A stretch of DNA of 64,000 nucleotides from Gnetum montanum (Eukaryota > Streptophyta > Gnetopsida > Gnetales > Gnetaceae), in contig MNCI01000125.1 in assembly GCA_015680685.1 (NCBI GenBank), forward strand, positions 167,583 to 231,582. Direction: 5' to 3'. The notes beneath the pieces were generated by a model. The model had not been told where the DNA came from. It worked only from the letters and a program-made list of their open reading frames with translations, and made no database searches. Below are positions 1 through 12,599 of the stretch, piece after piece. The position numbers were made by a program, and so were the translations under genes. The first letter of the stretch is position 1. The number at the start of each line of letters is the position of its first letter.

Positions 1-950
1 CATCTCCTACCAGATGTGGAAGAAGCATGATAACTCATATCATTAACATCACATGTTATATCTCCTCTTTTGTATAACTTGCAAATGAGGCATAGAAAGA
101 AAAGTATCTTCCTTCTCCTCTCATTCTCCTTGAAGAACTTTTCTATCTCTAGATAGATGAGCTAGGTAAGGTTAACTAGAATATTTTCACCTAAAGTAGT
201 GCATGCCAAGGCAAAGAAATCTATCACCTTACTTGGCCTCATTTTGGAGTTTAGGTGATAGGACATGATCTTGAATTATGCATGCTTTTCCTTTGTGAAG
301 ACACCATACTCCTTATGGTCCACTCCGTAGTAATGCTAAACTCACTCCTTTTTGGCTTTATAGTTCACTTGGATAGAAATTTCTACCAACTTTGCCTTAG
401 TATTAAACAACCTGAGGATCTTTGGAATGGCCTCAACCAAGTAGGAGATGATGATATCTTTTATTTTCACATTTGCATCTCCTTGTTGATTATTCTAGAA
501 TAGGGAGGTCTCCCCCATGTACCATTCTCCATTGATGGAGACAATAAGCCACATGGGAGACCCTTGTAATTGTATGCAAACTTCTTATAGTGCTAACTCT
601 ATGAAGGGTCCAAAGTTCAATTCTTGGAGAATAGAACTCTAAGCCTCCTTGGTTCTTATCCTCTTCAAGAAAGCCTTTGTAAGGGTAATTTCAAGGTTAA
701 GCCTTAGCCTAGGGGCTTTGTCTTGCCTAGAATGGAATGTTTTCATTGTGGGAATCTATCAAATAGATTTCCACTTTAGAATCCTTTGGAAGAGGTCCCA
801 TTGCATGGGTTTCTTTAGTGGCTTGGTCTTGGAGTTATTGTGGTTGCTACCATTGCTCACTTCCTCCTTATGGGTGCTTATCCCTAGACTGGGAAGGCCT
901 TTGTACTTATGGTCCTCTCTTTGGTGCCATCTATGATCACAAACATAACC
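1..950 (-). pseudogene. Decayed accessory ORF behind pol of element A (partial)
   Basis: This stretch is the reverse-complement counterpart of about 25,200-25,900 in element C. For example, the paired words around 'cccatgtaccattctcc' at 515-532 recur inverted near 25,585-25,605. In C this block opens a degraded ORF located after integrase, the position where Athila-group elements carry an env-like or other extra ORF. Here no frame stays open for more than about 95 codons, and those short frames look like chance. No function can be assigned. Confidence 0.5.
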
Positions 951-2700
951 CAAGATTAGATTTTCTCTTTATAACCTCTAGTTCTTTTTGATACCTTATT
1001 AGATCAAGTTATACTTAGGCTTGTTTTTTTTATCTTGGCAAGTCATAATATTTTAATATTATTTTCTTGATTAGCTACTAGAGTTTTTTGTTAGGTTTAA
1101 CCTACTTGGAATGAGTAATTTAATATTATTTTAATGAATAAACCTTGAGAAGTTAGGAAAATCTTAAAAACTTTTCTAAAAGAAACCAAAGATTTATGAC
1201 TCCTATGACACAAAGCTTACCTTCGATAGATCTAGGATTGAAAAATGGGGTGAAACGGGTTAGCGGTTTAAGAGTTAAGGCTCTTGGAAGGTTTTTGGGC
1301 TCTAAAAAATTGAAAAAATCTTGCATTTATGGAAAATGATATTAAAAATGACTAATTTTATATCTATATAGTTTTTTTCACACTACATCGATGGGGATGT
1401 GTTGAAAAATTTTGCTACATTGATAAAAATGCGTCAACATAGTTGTTTGAGCCAAATTTTTGCAACTAAAAAAAAAGAAAGTTTGGATGAGTTTAGATAT
1501 GGAAAAAAGAGCCCAATGGAAGGTAGAAAGGTATAGAAGGATGGAAAAAACATAGAAGAGGGCTATAAGTTCTTAAGAGAGGATTTGGATGAGCAGATAA
1601 TGCCAAAGGAAAGCAAAAGTGGAAGTTTTAGAATGTACAGTGATGAGATTGATTGCAAAAAGAACTAAGGGATAGGAAGTTTAACTTAAAAAGGCCAAGG
1701 GATATGTAAGTGGGTTCTCCCCAAAGTAGGCTTATGTTGATAATGCCCTTGCATACCCTCATCCCAAGGGGTCCATAAGCCTTAAGGATGATGAATGGTC
1801 ATTAGAGGTTAAAAATTGAATCCATAGAAGAGATCATTAGGGTATGATGTCATGTGCCATAATAGACACATCAATTGACCATGATAGGAGGCAGAGAGGT
1901 AGTTGATGATGAGGTTAGAATGATAAAAGAGAGAGAATGATTAAGAGATTTTCATCGTGATCATGTGAATCCTTATGGAATTTTTAATTAACATGATTTG
2001 ATACCATCCCATCCTTAGTTGAGAACAAGTCCAACCATGATTAGTGACTTTACACTACCATATTCTAATCTTTCAACAATCAAGAGTTCATGATAATCCC
2101 CAAAGAACAACCACCACTCTAAGAAAAGAAGAAGATAAAGTTAAAAAGATATGAAGGGCCTTAGTTAAAGGGCTGTTTTCAGGCATGGTTAACATGTCTT
2201 TCTAGCCCCATAAACTTATAGTTCGTTATTTTATCTAAGGGGTGTGCTTTGAATTTCCATGGTTTTTTTTCAATAAAAACCACATCATGAAAAACATGAT
2301 TTCTGTTATGATCAACCATAGGAGTGGTGAGAGATCAAAGGAGAAAAATCATAAAAATTAATAAAGTAATTAGGAGAAAAAGATGACAGATCCCCTTAAA
2401 GTCACATCTTTGTCCATTCCCACTTGGCCCATTTTGAGTTTATTAAGTAACAAGATCATTAATTACTTTAGGTTTTAATTATGGAAGGACCTCATGAATT
2501 CATGATGTAGAGCCTCATAGTATTTGATGAAATGGATGGATTTTGTGTACTCACTACCTAATATCATCAGAAAATTAACAATTTGTTAATTGAGGACATA
2601 ATCGCAAGATGAAATCGTATCATTTAATGATCAATCATAACATTAAATTTTTCATTAATTAACTTCTAGTAGTAGCAATAGGTAGTGAAAAAACTCAAGA
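951..2700 (-). other. Non-coding 3' internal region of element A
   Basis: No coding frame was recognised. The stretch around 1,200-1,500 resembles the inverted 24,550-24,950 of element C, including words of the 'acatcgatg' type that also occur in LTR U3 regions. The stretch 2,150-2,280 has the same words, such as 'gggtgtgctttgaatt', as the post-integrase regions of B, C and E. It is therefore the long untranslated segment between integrase and the accessory ORF. Confidence 0.6.
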
Positions 2701-3039
2701 TTTCATACCAACAAAACAACACATAAAATAAATGATACAAACAAAATAAAAGATAGATAAGAAATAGTAAAATATCCTAGAAAGTGAAAAATGTATAAAG
2801 AATGATGTAAAACCAAAAGTGTAAAATTGGATAGCTTACAGAGAAGATTAACATGAGTGACCATCTCCCCCATAATTGAGTTAAAGAGAGGAGATATGAA
2901 AAATAGAGCATACTTGTCCATTAGTTGAAGTGTTAGTATCACCAATTATGCTATTTTCTAGTGTAGGCTTTATTTGTTGGATGTTGACTAGTAACTATTT
3001 TTTTTTGGGTTTAAAGGATGGTAAATTATCATGGTCCTA

Positions 3040-4230
3040 GAAGAAAACATTGTATGAATGATATAAGATTCTTCCCATAATGTTTAAAACTTTGCATATT
3101 ATGGTACATGCATAACCTTATCACCTGGTTGGAATTTAGCTCTCCTTATCCATGCATCATGATCTTGTTTGGCATGTGCCTAGTGTACTTCATTGAATGA
3201 TAGAGCTACTTGTTAATTCTCATCTAGCACATTTAGTATCATTAAGGATTCCTTTTGTGCTAGACTTAGATTAAGATCCAAATCACAATGTATTGAAAGT
3301 GTATAGAGCTCAACTTGGATTAGAAGGATTGTAATTTTTCATACACTAAGTCATAGGAAGAATAGCCAATAGGAAGCTTCCAGTTGTATCGACAAGCCCA
3401 TAGACCATTGTTGAGTTTTTTGCTCTAGTCTTTGTTATATTTACTAATGGTGCATGTTAGCATCTTGGTTATTCTCTGTCAGTAACTTCAACTTGCCCAT
3501 TACCTTGGGGGTGATAAGGAGTTGTTAATTTATGTTTTACCTCTAAGCATTGCATTAGTTTTCAAAAAGTAGCACTCATGAATTGAGTTCCATTATTAGA
3601 AATATGTGCCCTTGGCATGCCAAACCTATTTAACATACTTTGTTGAACAAACCATGTTACAGTAGAAGATAAATAGTTAGTGGTGGCTATAGCTTTGGCC
3701 CATTTGATATAGTAGTCAAATGATAGGGTGATGTATGTCCTCCCATTGGACATCATGTTGATGAACCCCACAAAGTCAATGCCCCAAATGTTGAAAGGCT
3801 CTAGTGTTTGAATTCACTGTTGGAACTCTTCCATTCCTATGGTCATTACTCCATCTCTTTGGCACTTATTGCATGAATAGGAAAATTGATGGAAATCCCT
3901 AAAGATTTTTGTCCAATAATATCCTTCCATGAGAATTTTCACAACTATCCTTCTTTCCATATAATAATCCTTACAACAACCTTCATAAGCATCTTGGAGG
4001 ATATGTAGTTGATCAGCATTGGGCATCCATCATCATAGCAAGCCATTAGTGCAAAACTTATAAAGATTACCTTTAATCTTCATGTGATGCTTGGCTTGAT
4101 GAAGAAATTGTTGTTTCTTTCCATTGTCCCATTTCTTAGGAGCCTCTTGAGTGAGTAGATAAGAGAGGAATTCATCATACTAATTAGGACCTATGGAATT
4201 ATGAACTTCAACAAATTTTGTAAAGAGAAT
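3040..4230 (-). pseudogene. Integrase remnant, element A
   Basis: On the minus strand the zinc-binding segment is visible near 3,850-4,026, with a His-containing start and the pair CNKC at its end. The catalytic core follows near 3,562-3,771 with INMMSNGRTYI and VQQSMLNRFGMPRAHISNNG. Integrase inserts element cDNA into the genome and needs a D,D-35-E triad. In the second catalytic block this copy reads SNNG where the family has S/T-D-N-G, so that aspartate is lost. Stops separate the blocks. The assignment to Ty3/gypsy integrase is firm, and it cannot be functional. Confidence 0.85.
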
Positions 4231-4259
4231 TTCATCTAGGAATTGATCAAGAAAAGGCC

Positions 4260-5860
4260 CCTCATCCTCTTTGCAATTCCATCATAACTAAGGCAAGTGA
4301 TCAACAACCATGTTCTTAGTTTCATTTATGTCCACCATCATAAGGCCAAAATCCTATAGAATCACTAGCCACTGTATGACATAGGGGCTTATTCCTAGCT
4401 TATTCATGAGGAATCTAATGACACTAATTCATGTGCACAAAAGATTTGGTATCCAAGCACATAATGCCTAAATTTCTCTAAGGTGTACATCACCACCATG
4501 AGCTCCTTCTTTGTGGTAGTGTAGTTCAATTGTGCCTTGACAATGCTTTTGCTTACATAATGGATGTAGTAAGGATGTTTTTGATCATTCAATTATGTAA
4601 GTATGATTCCCAAGAAATAATTAGATGCATTCATCATGATGTGGAAGAATCTTGGCTAATTAGGAGCATGTAGAATGGGAGTTAAAGGATGTATCCTTCT
4701 TTATCAGCTTAACTGATGGCTTAGCAATTTTCAAGAAGTTCTCAATGAAGTGTCCATAATAACTAGTACGTCCAAGGAATGACCTTACATATTTTATCAT
4801 TTTAGGTTAGTGATTCCTTGAATGACTTGTACCTTTTCTAGATTCATCTCGATCCATTTCTCTAAAATCTAGTAGCCCAAAACTATGCCTTCTTGAATCA
4901 TCAAGTGGCCTTTTTACCAATTGAGCTTTAGATTAGTCTCCATACATTGTTGAAGCACTTGCTCAAGATGGTCCAAGGCTTGCTCAAAAGTATTCCCACA
5001 AGTGGAGAATTCATCTATAAAGACTTCTACCTTACTACCAATCTACTATTAAAAGATGTTGAGCACCAAGCATTGGAAAGTAGCAGGAGCATTACACAAG
5101 TTAAAGGACATTTTTCTATATGCAAATGTTTCCCAGAGACTTGTGAATGTTGTTTTGACCTCATCCTCTAGTGCGATCTAGATTTGGTTATAGCTAATAT
5201 AACCATTCAAAAAGTTGTAATAGTAATGTATTGCAATGGGGTACAACACTTGGTTAATAAATGATAATGGAAAATGATCTTTGAAAGTTGCCATGTTCAA
5301 CAGCCTAAAGTCTATGTAGACTCTTCACTTTTCTTATTTCTTAAATATAATGATAAGTGGGCTAATCCATTTCTATTCGCAATTGGGTATATGAACCAAT
5401 CCTTGAGAAGTTATTCTACCTCTTTCTTGATAACTTGCTTTAGTTTTAGATTCAAACTTTGCTATGATTATCTTTTTGGTTTGATGGAAGAGTTTCTAAA
5501 GATGTGGTGCTAGCATATTCATGGACCAAGAAAAGGTTGTTGACCACTTATTTACCATCTTTAATAGCTTCTTTTTCTAATCTTAAGCAAGGTTGGCATT
5601 AATGATTATTGTCTTTCCATTATTAAGAAAAGCATATTCCAAGGTTTCTAGTAAAGTTTTCAGTTCAAAGGCATCTGGCTTGAAATGATCTAGGATTTCC
5701 AATTCTTCCTAATCCATTTCATTTTATGTTTGGAAGGGTTAACTATGAAGCTACTCCATTTCATTCATGTTCTTAATGTAGGCACTCGTGAGGCTCTCCA
5801 ATGATTCCATGCATATTATAGATTTAGCTTGATATTTTGATTTAGTCAGTGGGTACCTTC
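4260..5860 (-). pseudogene. Reverse transcriptase and RNase H remnant, element A
   Basis: The RNase H part reads HPYYIHYVSKSIVKAQLNYTTT and then ELMVVMYTLEKFRHYVLGY at about 4,430-4,592, the usual block in which existing RNase H domains of this clade are recognised. The reverse transcriptase lies further right. Its catalytic box at 5,010-5,021 reads FIDE followed by FST, where plant elements have F-x-D-D. The second catalytic aspartate is thus glutamate. Several stops break the frame. The domain order and homology with C (20,620-21,870) make the call secure. Confidence 0.85.
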
Positions 5861-5949
5861 CCATTTTCTAGCTTCTACATAGAGGCACTTTGAATGATTG
5901 TTGTTTTGGCACACCAATTACATTCTAGAATAGATATACCTTTTACCAT

Positions 5950-6420
5950 TCATATTTTCTACATGCAATGACACCTTATGTCACTGTATGTGATGCACAG
6001 AACCCTCTTCTTCTTTAGTTTGCTAAACTCATTTTCCTTGGAAATTTCCAAGGAAAGGTCTTGAATCCCCATCTTGGCATCTATAGTACTTAGCCATGCC
6101 ATTTCCTTAATGATAGGGAACTCCTTCTTATAATTGTCTACATGAGCTACAAGGAAATTTGCAAGATATAACCACTCATAGATGATGGTCACAATGTCCT
6201 CTACTAACTCCAAAGGAATAGTGATGGATTCATTTACCAACTTTAGTCTAATATTTCTCTTTTTAAGAGAAGGCAATTCCAAGTCTTGTACATTTCTTGA
6301 AAGATTAAATTCATGCCAAAAATTGAGTCCAACAAAGACTTACATGGATCATTCTCTAGAATTTACAAATCAATGAGGGGACTCCCAGGATCAGATTGTT
6401 TTCCAAGAAGGTGACCAACC
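5950..6420 (-). pseudogene. Aspartic protease remnant, element A
   Basis: A frame at 5,959-6,282 gives LVNESITIPLELVEDIVTII and EFPIIKEMAWLSTIDAKMGI, the C-terminal half of a plant retroelement protease (strand with '...IPLGxVED...' followed by '...xILGRPFLxT...'). The active-site segment lies near 6,300-6,350 and reads LLDS rather than the D-L-G of related copies, so it is damaged. In the element this enzyme would cut the Gag-Pol polyprotein. It is directly homologous to 20,207-20,509 in C and 39,150-39,930 in E. Confidence 0.75.
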
Positions 6421-6649
6421 TTTATCTAATCTATGACCACATTAGTCAACATAACAATTTTGACATTAGAGATCCTTTGATTTTAAGGTAGCCCCAGGAT
6501 ACTTTCAAAGGTAGATAAGGTACAGTTAGCAACCATAGGTTTTTGTGAGGATTTTATGGGGCTATTTATTCTAAAGAATGATCTCGTGTAAGGCTTCTAT
6601 TTAAAACCACTTGGATGAATATTTGCCTATAAGTTTACTTCCCTTTTAG

Positions 6650-9150
6650 CATTTTGTTACTATAGTGGAATTTTTCCCTGCATAGCTAAAGTAGGTAGTA
6701 AGGGTGTGGTACTTGGTGATGCAAGAGCTACTGAGAGATATGGAGGATGAAAATGAGAAGGAGACTCCCCTCTTTGAGAAGATGCTTTGTAATATTGTAG
6801 AGGGTAGTGATGATGAGAAAAATAGGCATGGCTAGATGAGTCATGAGGGGATACAGGCTGATGGACATAATATCCATATGGATCTAGCTACTTGTAAGAA
6901 TACAATTGCCATGGTGGTGGCATCCCTCAAGACTGTGGATGGTTACAATATTGGTATTTCTCCTAAGGTTGAGGAGGTACTCCACTTGCATAATATGTTC
7001 ATTGGTGGAATTGCTACTTGTAGTTGCCTTGTGGGTAAGGCAATCACCTAGGTGCTTGCCATTTTGCAAATTTTGGATTTAATGCATACATCCCAAACTC
7101 CTGTAGATGTGGCAACATTGGGAAACATCCCTTAAGATGTTCATATTAGTAGATTTCATATTCATCATCATCTATTTTGAAATCTACAAGCTCTTTGATT
7201 GCTACAACTTTATCCTTTTTTAATGGTAATCCTTTTTTGTATTCTATTTTCTTCTTTTGTCGTGACCACTACTTTTTTGATCCATTCTCTCTTCTCTAAT
7301 TTTTAGAGCTTTTTGGAGCTTCTCATTTAGGGAGTCACATATTTTGTTCACTTTAGCCAATATCTTAAAGATAGATTTTTGTATTAGCAAGGTCTTTCTT
7401 TGTCCACTTCATTAAGCAGTGCCTTTTCCTCTGAATCACAAAAACACACCTCCATTTTACTAATGGAGGGATCCTTATTATACTCCTTTTAACTTTCAAG
7501 TTTCTTTAGCTCCCCTTCTTCTTTAACCACATGTTCAATTAGCTTTTGAATTTGATGAGCCTACATTTCAGAAAGTATCCCTTGGGAATAAATCCCAAGG
7601 GTTTCCCTTATTTTATATCTAATTCCATCTATGATGTGGTGAAGTTGACCCCTTTCGGAGTATCCATGGCCTAGGCATTGATGCAACAAAGAGTAGTACC
7701 TACCTAGGGCTGCATCCAAGGACTCATGATTTTCTTATTTCCATTCTTAGATCTTCCTCCACAAGTTAGACACTCTTGAGTACATTTAGTACTTATGGTT
7801 GAAGAGTTCCAACATGGAAATCCATCAACAAATGGATTCTAGTTTCAAGGATTGGTACCAACTTTCTATTTCTTTAATGAATATCCTTAGGAATAATTTA
7901 AGCTTTTTTCATTTATTTTCTATATTTTGAAAGGCATAGGCATCATGAAAGGCTTGAAGATGATTTTTAGGATTTGCATTATATCCTCCTTTAAGCCTGG
8001 GGATATTGTTCATATTCAACCTTTTAATCCTACTATCTTTCTAAAGCCTTATAGGAATTTTCACTACCTCTAAAATATTGATCATGTTTCTAGTAGCCAG
8101 TAGAGGCTCATCATAGTCATGTTATTCACAGTGGTCCCTTTCATTATCATGATGTCTATGATGAGTTTTGTTGTGTCTTCGTTCTTGATGATGCTCTTCT
8201 TCATCTTATGGTTGTCTCCATCTCCTGTCTTGATCATCATGGTAGGATCTTAGTTCATCTTTATCCTGCTATTCGTCTTCATCCTAATCTTGACTATTCC
8301 TCCTTTTATTTTGGCTTTGGCATCTCTTATTAGAGTTTGAGGATGAAGAGGCTATTGAGGGTGAAGAAGGAGAACTAGGTGAATGATGGCTAGTAGTCCT
8401 TCTCCTTTGGTCACTACCCTAGTCTATCTATTTTTATTTGTCCTTCTAGTCATCATTCTCCTTGCCTTTAAGTGAATGACTAGGATTTCTATCCTTTGAG
8501 GCTCCTTGGTCATGAGACCTTGTCATTCCATCACTACGATTTTTCAAAGTTGACTGTAACCATTGTGAAGGGCTTCCTCATCAAAGAAAGGAGGAGAATA
8601 TATATATTGGGATTGGTTAGAAAAGAAATCATTGTCCTCTTTATGATTCTATAAGAATAATTGCATCAAGATCCTCTTGCTCTTAAAGGCCTCATAATGC
8701 ACTTTGATGTGCCGATCTTTCTTACGTTGGACATCTATAGGATGATAGTCCTTGTAAGTAAGGTCTTAGAATTCATATTCTAAGTTGAGTGCAGTGATGC
8801 CTAATTTGATAAGATTGGTTATCAGCATGGAAGGAATAGATTAATTAGGAGACAACATAATGTTGCTTTCCATATTCCTCTAGCACATCTATTCATCTTG
8901 ATGAAGGATGACAATGAAATTCGAATTAGAAGAATCAGAATAAGCATAGATAACTCAAAGTTGTTGGGGCCTCTTTGGTGCCCCTTATTACTGATTAGAT
9001 TCTCCTATGTTTGGTGGAAAGTCATTCCTACAAGTACAAGCCATATTAGTTGTATATAAAAATGGTGTACTTTTGATATTTTATTTCTTTAATTATTTTT
9101 TGTATTGGATGATAGTTGGTTGTGTTGTTGTGTTATATTTAGAACATCTT
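6650..9150 (-). pseudogene. gag remnant, element A
   Basis: The stretch aligns by eye with the gag regions of C (17,460-19,830) and E (62,136-63,500 plus 39,931-40,968), for example the segment around 7,640-7,760 with E flanks near 43,730 and 62,150. Gag would form the virus-like particle. The nucleocapsid-like knuckle near 7,120-7,170 is degraded because a cysteine codon has become tyrosine. An open stretch on either strand never exceeds about 70 codons. The call rests on homology and on its position just inside the primer-binding site. Confidence 0.7.
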
Positions 9151-9198
9151 TGTATAACTTCACATTCTACTACTAATTAGCATACTTAGCTAAATAAA

Positions 9199-9218
9199 GT
9201 CCCTAGCAATGGTGCCAA
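9199..9218 (-). other. Primer-binding site of element A
   Basis: Read on the minus strand the site is TGGCACCATTGCTAGGGACT and starts immediately inside the LTR end. It matches the Athila-type site, which pairs with the 3' end of a tRNA usually given as tRNA-Asp. Minus-strand DNA synthesis would be primed here. Confidence 0.8.
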
Positions 9219-10056
9219 TGATGAGTAGTTAGTCTCTTCTACGTTCAACCATATGAATCGAGTAGTTAGTTCCTAAATTGCTTATAATTGTAAACTGTGA
9301 AGCAAGTAGTCATGTAATCATTTTCTTCCTAACTCACACTTTTGTTATTAGTATGTATGATTAAATGTGAGTTAAGGCACATGATGTTTATTTTTTATAA
9401 GTATTTTTATATATTTTTATCTTAGTAGCTAGATGAGTGAATAAAGATTTAACAATTAATTCTTTAACTACTTAACTAATATGGTAACTAACTATCCTAA
9501 CATAAGAGTAACCATTCCCACTTATTGTACACATCTCGAACTAGTATCAATGTTACTAGCTATTACTGGGTGTATCAAATGGCCATTACTGGGATTACCA
9601 TGTGCAATAAGTCATGCTTGAAGTGGCCATACTTACATTTTTTATGATGAATTATATTAATTAATTAAAATTATGATGTAAATTACATTGAAGGTAAAGT
9701 GCTAAATGTATAGAGTAATCTAGTCTAAGTGTTGTAATGAATATAAGGAATCTTGACTTTGTTGTCATTCATGCCAATGAATTTAGGTACATGGTGTTCA
9801 AATAAAGCACTATATAATCTCTTTAATTCACACTACAAGCATTAAGAGAGAAAATATTCTAACTTTGGAGAAATGAAACTAGAAGGGCGTCACTATGCTA
9901 TGAATCTAGGATATCATAAATGTGGTTGGTGCATGCATTTATATAGGCCTTGCCTACATTAGCATCAAGGCATCTAACCATGCATCGATGGGAATACATC
10001 AACGGGGTTGTGTTGACCCATGCTTATTGAGGTAGCTTGTTTAAATACAACTCATT
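9219..10056 (-). repeat. 5' LTR of element A
   Basis: The LTR is 838 bp in minus orientation. Its U5 end reads TGATGAG at 9,219 on the plus strand (CTCATCA on the minus strand), and its U3 start is TAATGAG, a decayed TGATGAG, ending at 10,056. A TATA box (CTATATAAATG on the minus strand) lies at 9,936-9,947. R/U5 resembles the LTRs of C, E and S, while U3 is private and contains 'catcgatg'-type words. The partner LTR is outside the window. Confidence 0.8.
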
Positions 10057-12596
10057 AGTGATTCTCCCAGTTTGCCATCTTTCCTTTCATCTTCAACATT
10101 TAGTTCTGAAAAAAATGAACATAGGTATGAAGATAGTGATATACTAAAGGGTTGAGATGAAGATAGAAATGGAAATCAAAGAAAAGCTACACGATATCAA
10201 AGGAAGCATAGACAAGACCATCGCTGTCAAACAAATAGAAATAGAGATCCTAACCACAACATGTCTAATGATGATGAATACGTATTGGCTACTAAAAGCA
10301 TGATATAGATCAGGTAGGCAATTAGAATACCCCATAAGCATCAAAGGGAAAGCTGCATTAAATGGCTTGATAGAATAACATTCCTAGATTTAGGGAAGGC
10401 TATAATTCTAATCCATAACATCATTTACAAGCTTTCCATGAAGCTTGCATCTTGTAAAGTATTGAAAATAAGTGGCAAAAGCTTAAGCTCTTTCCTAGAG
10501 CACTAATAGAAGAAGTTGAATGTTGGTATACATTATTGGAACTAGAATCAATCTACCAGTGCTCCATAATGATTAAGCTCTTCAAAAGAAATACCCAACT
10601 TATTCAAGAATGTTCAATCTAAGAAAATAAATCCAAGGATGGAAGAAAACAAATCATGGATCCTTAGATGTAGCCTTGGAAAAATAGTATTCTCTACCAC
10701 ATAGATGTTCATGCCATGAATTTTCTCAAAAAGAGTAGCTTTATCACATCATATATGGGCTTCATAATAAAATGACGGAGATCTTAGGGATTTATGTCCA
10801 AGGAGGATTATTAGAATTAAGAGTCCATCAACAACAAAGGTTAATTAAATATTTGGTAAAAGAAGAAGAAGAAGAGCTGTATAAAAGGGAGAGAATAGAG
10901 AAATATAGCTAGAATCCAACCCTTTGTAAGAAGGAAAAAAAGGTAGCTCTTGACAAGTGGATTTCATAAAAAACCTTACCAAATACAAAAGTCTATCACT
11001 AAGACTGAAGCAAGGGAAAATAAGATGTGGGAGTTGATAAATAAAAAAGTTACAACCAACTTAAAAATCATAGAGGAAAAGGTAAAGTAAATACAATCAA
11101 GTGGTTAAAATAAGAAGAGAAAAAAGAACAAGAAAATAAGCAAGGACACTTATTGGTAAAAAGGGAAAATAGTTGTAGTAGAAGAGGTTGTAGACTCAAA
11201 CACATAGCAGGAGGATGGATATAACATTTTTCAATATCAACATCCAAATGGCTATTGCCCAATTATGTTACATCTACAAGAGTTTGGAGCTTTTGCTCTG
11301 AATCCCAAGATCATAGAAAAGTATATGCCTAAGAGATTTCCTTACCCATAAGGTAATTATAAATAGCCCTACAACCAATGGTAATATCCTAGTAGGACTT
11401 CTTATCAACCTTTAGACTACTATCAACCATAGTGGCCAAACCCACAATTTTGGGGGATGTCATCAAGAAACTAGCAATACCCTTATCACCAGCTAGATCC
11501 TTATGGATATCATGTTCAACAATCTATTTCTCCTAATGGTTCCACTTCTCATGCCTCAACTTATTACTACTATTCTTATAAATATCATCAACCCACAACA
11601 TATCTTATGGGATCACCATCCCATGCCTCTTATCATCTATCACATCCTCAATACTCTCATACTTCCCTTTAATAAGTGTCACCACCAACAATGTAAGAAG
11701 GATTGACACCACATGCTCAATAGAAGAATGTCACTTAAGCCATGAACATGTAAGTGAATAATAATGTTAATAGATTTGAGCATAATTCTTGGAAATGTCC
11801 TTTCTTCAAAATAGTTCCCACACATATGAATAAAACTAGTAGACCTACTAGCTCATCAAGCATAGTGCAAGGTCAATCTGGTGAAATGTCCTTCCTCACA
11901 CAAATAATGTATGCTAATACTACACAAAACCCAATAACCATTATCACTCCAACACAAAACATAAAAGATGCACCTATCACTATGGAGACATAGAAAATTC
12001 CATGTATTCCTAATAATGATAAAGGATGTGATTATGGGCTAAAAGTTCAAAGTATTAACATGATGTCTATACCAACCTACAACAAACTTGAGAAACAAGC
12101 ATGTGTGTAAAACCAAGTCTACAAAATAGCTACTAAACTAAAAGATACCTAGTGGCTAAAAAATGAGAATATTAATTTATTCAAAAGATGCATGGAAACA
12201 TCCAACCCACTTATTAGTTCTAATCTTAAGAAAATAGAAAACTTAGAGAAATACATCTTACACTCTAACTATACACCAAACGAAAATTTTAAACAAGGAG
12301 ATCCAATAAGTAAAATCAAAAATCAAAAAGGAAACATTCCTAGAACCTCTAAAAAGAAAAGACCTTCTAGTCCAACTAAATATATGTCTCTGAATGATCA
12401 AAACCTAATTATCATCAATCTTAAATATGCTAACTATCAAAAACTTAAATCACTAAAGATGATAAATGGGAAACTTATGGTGTACAATCAAGGGAATATG
12501 TGGTTCATTTTTTTAATGAGTTTAGTCATGGAGGAGATGCTCCATTTTGAATTAAAAACTAATAACTACATTTCACTTTGTGTTTTACAATTTTTT
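10057..12596 (+). pseudogene. gag remnant of element B
   Basis: The block 10,380-10,560 aligns with 18,430-18,610 of C, including the words 'aatgg/agtggcaaaagc..aag'. The knuckle region is at 11,195-11,300, where the cysteine codons of the family motif are mostly changed (tyrosine and phenylalanine) while the following HLQE.. segment is kept. A Tyr/Pro/Gln-rich tract follows at 11,340-11,700. The last open frame, 12,192-12,599, is 135 codons long, Lys/Asn-rich and unmatched; it may be a fusion product of the pol deletion. The start of gag is missing. Confidence 0.65.
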
Positions 12597-12599
12597 TGA

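Larger units (their letters stand above)
1..10056 (-). mobile_element. Element A: Athila-like Ty3/gypsy retrotransposon, 3' end beyond window
   Basis: Reading leftwards from 10,056 the order is 5' LTR, primer-binding site, gag, protease, reverse transcriptase, RNase H, integrase, long non-coding stretch, then a decayed accessory ORF that runs off the left edge. The order PR-RT-RH-IN defines Ty3/gypsy, and the primer-binding site matches the Athila type. All coding blocks carry stops and frameshifts, so the copy is dead. Its right end cuts into the gag of element B, so A probably inserted into B. The target duplication cannot be tested because the left end is outside the window. Confidence 0.85.

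Noticed and set aside
9199-9218. tRNA genes suggested by primer-binding sites
   Set aside because: Only the 3' complement of a tRNA is present next to LTRs; no cloverleaf was seen in the window.
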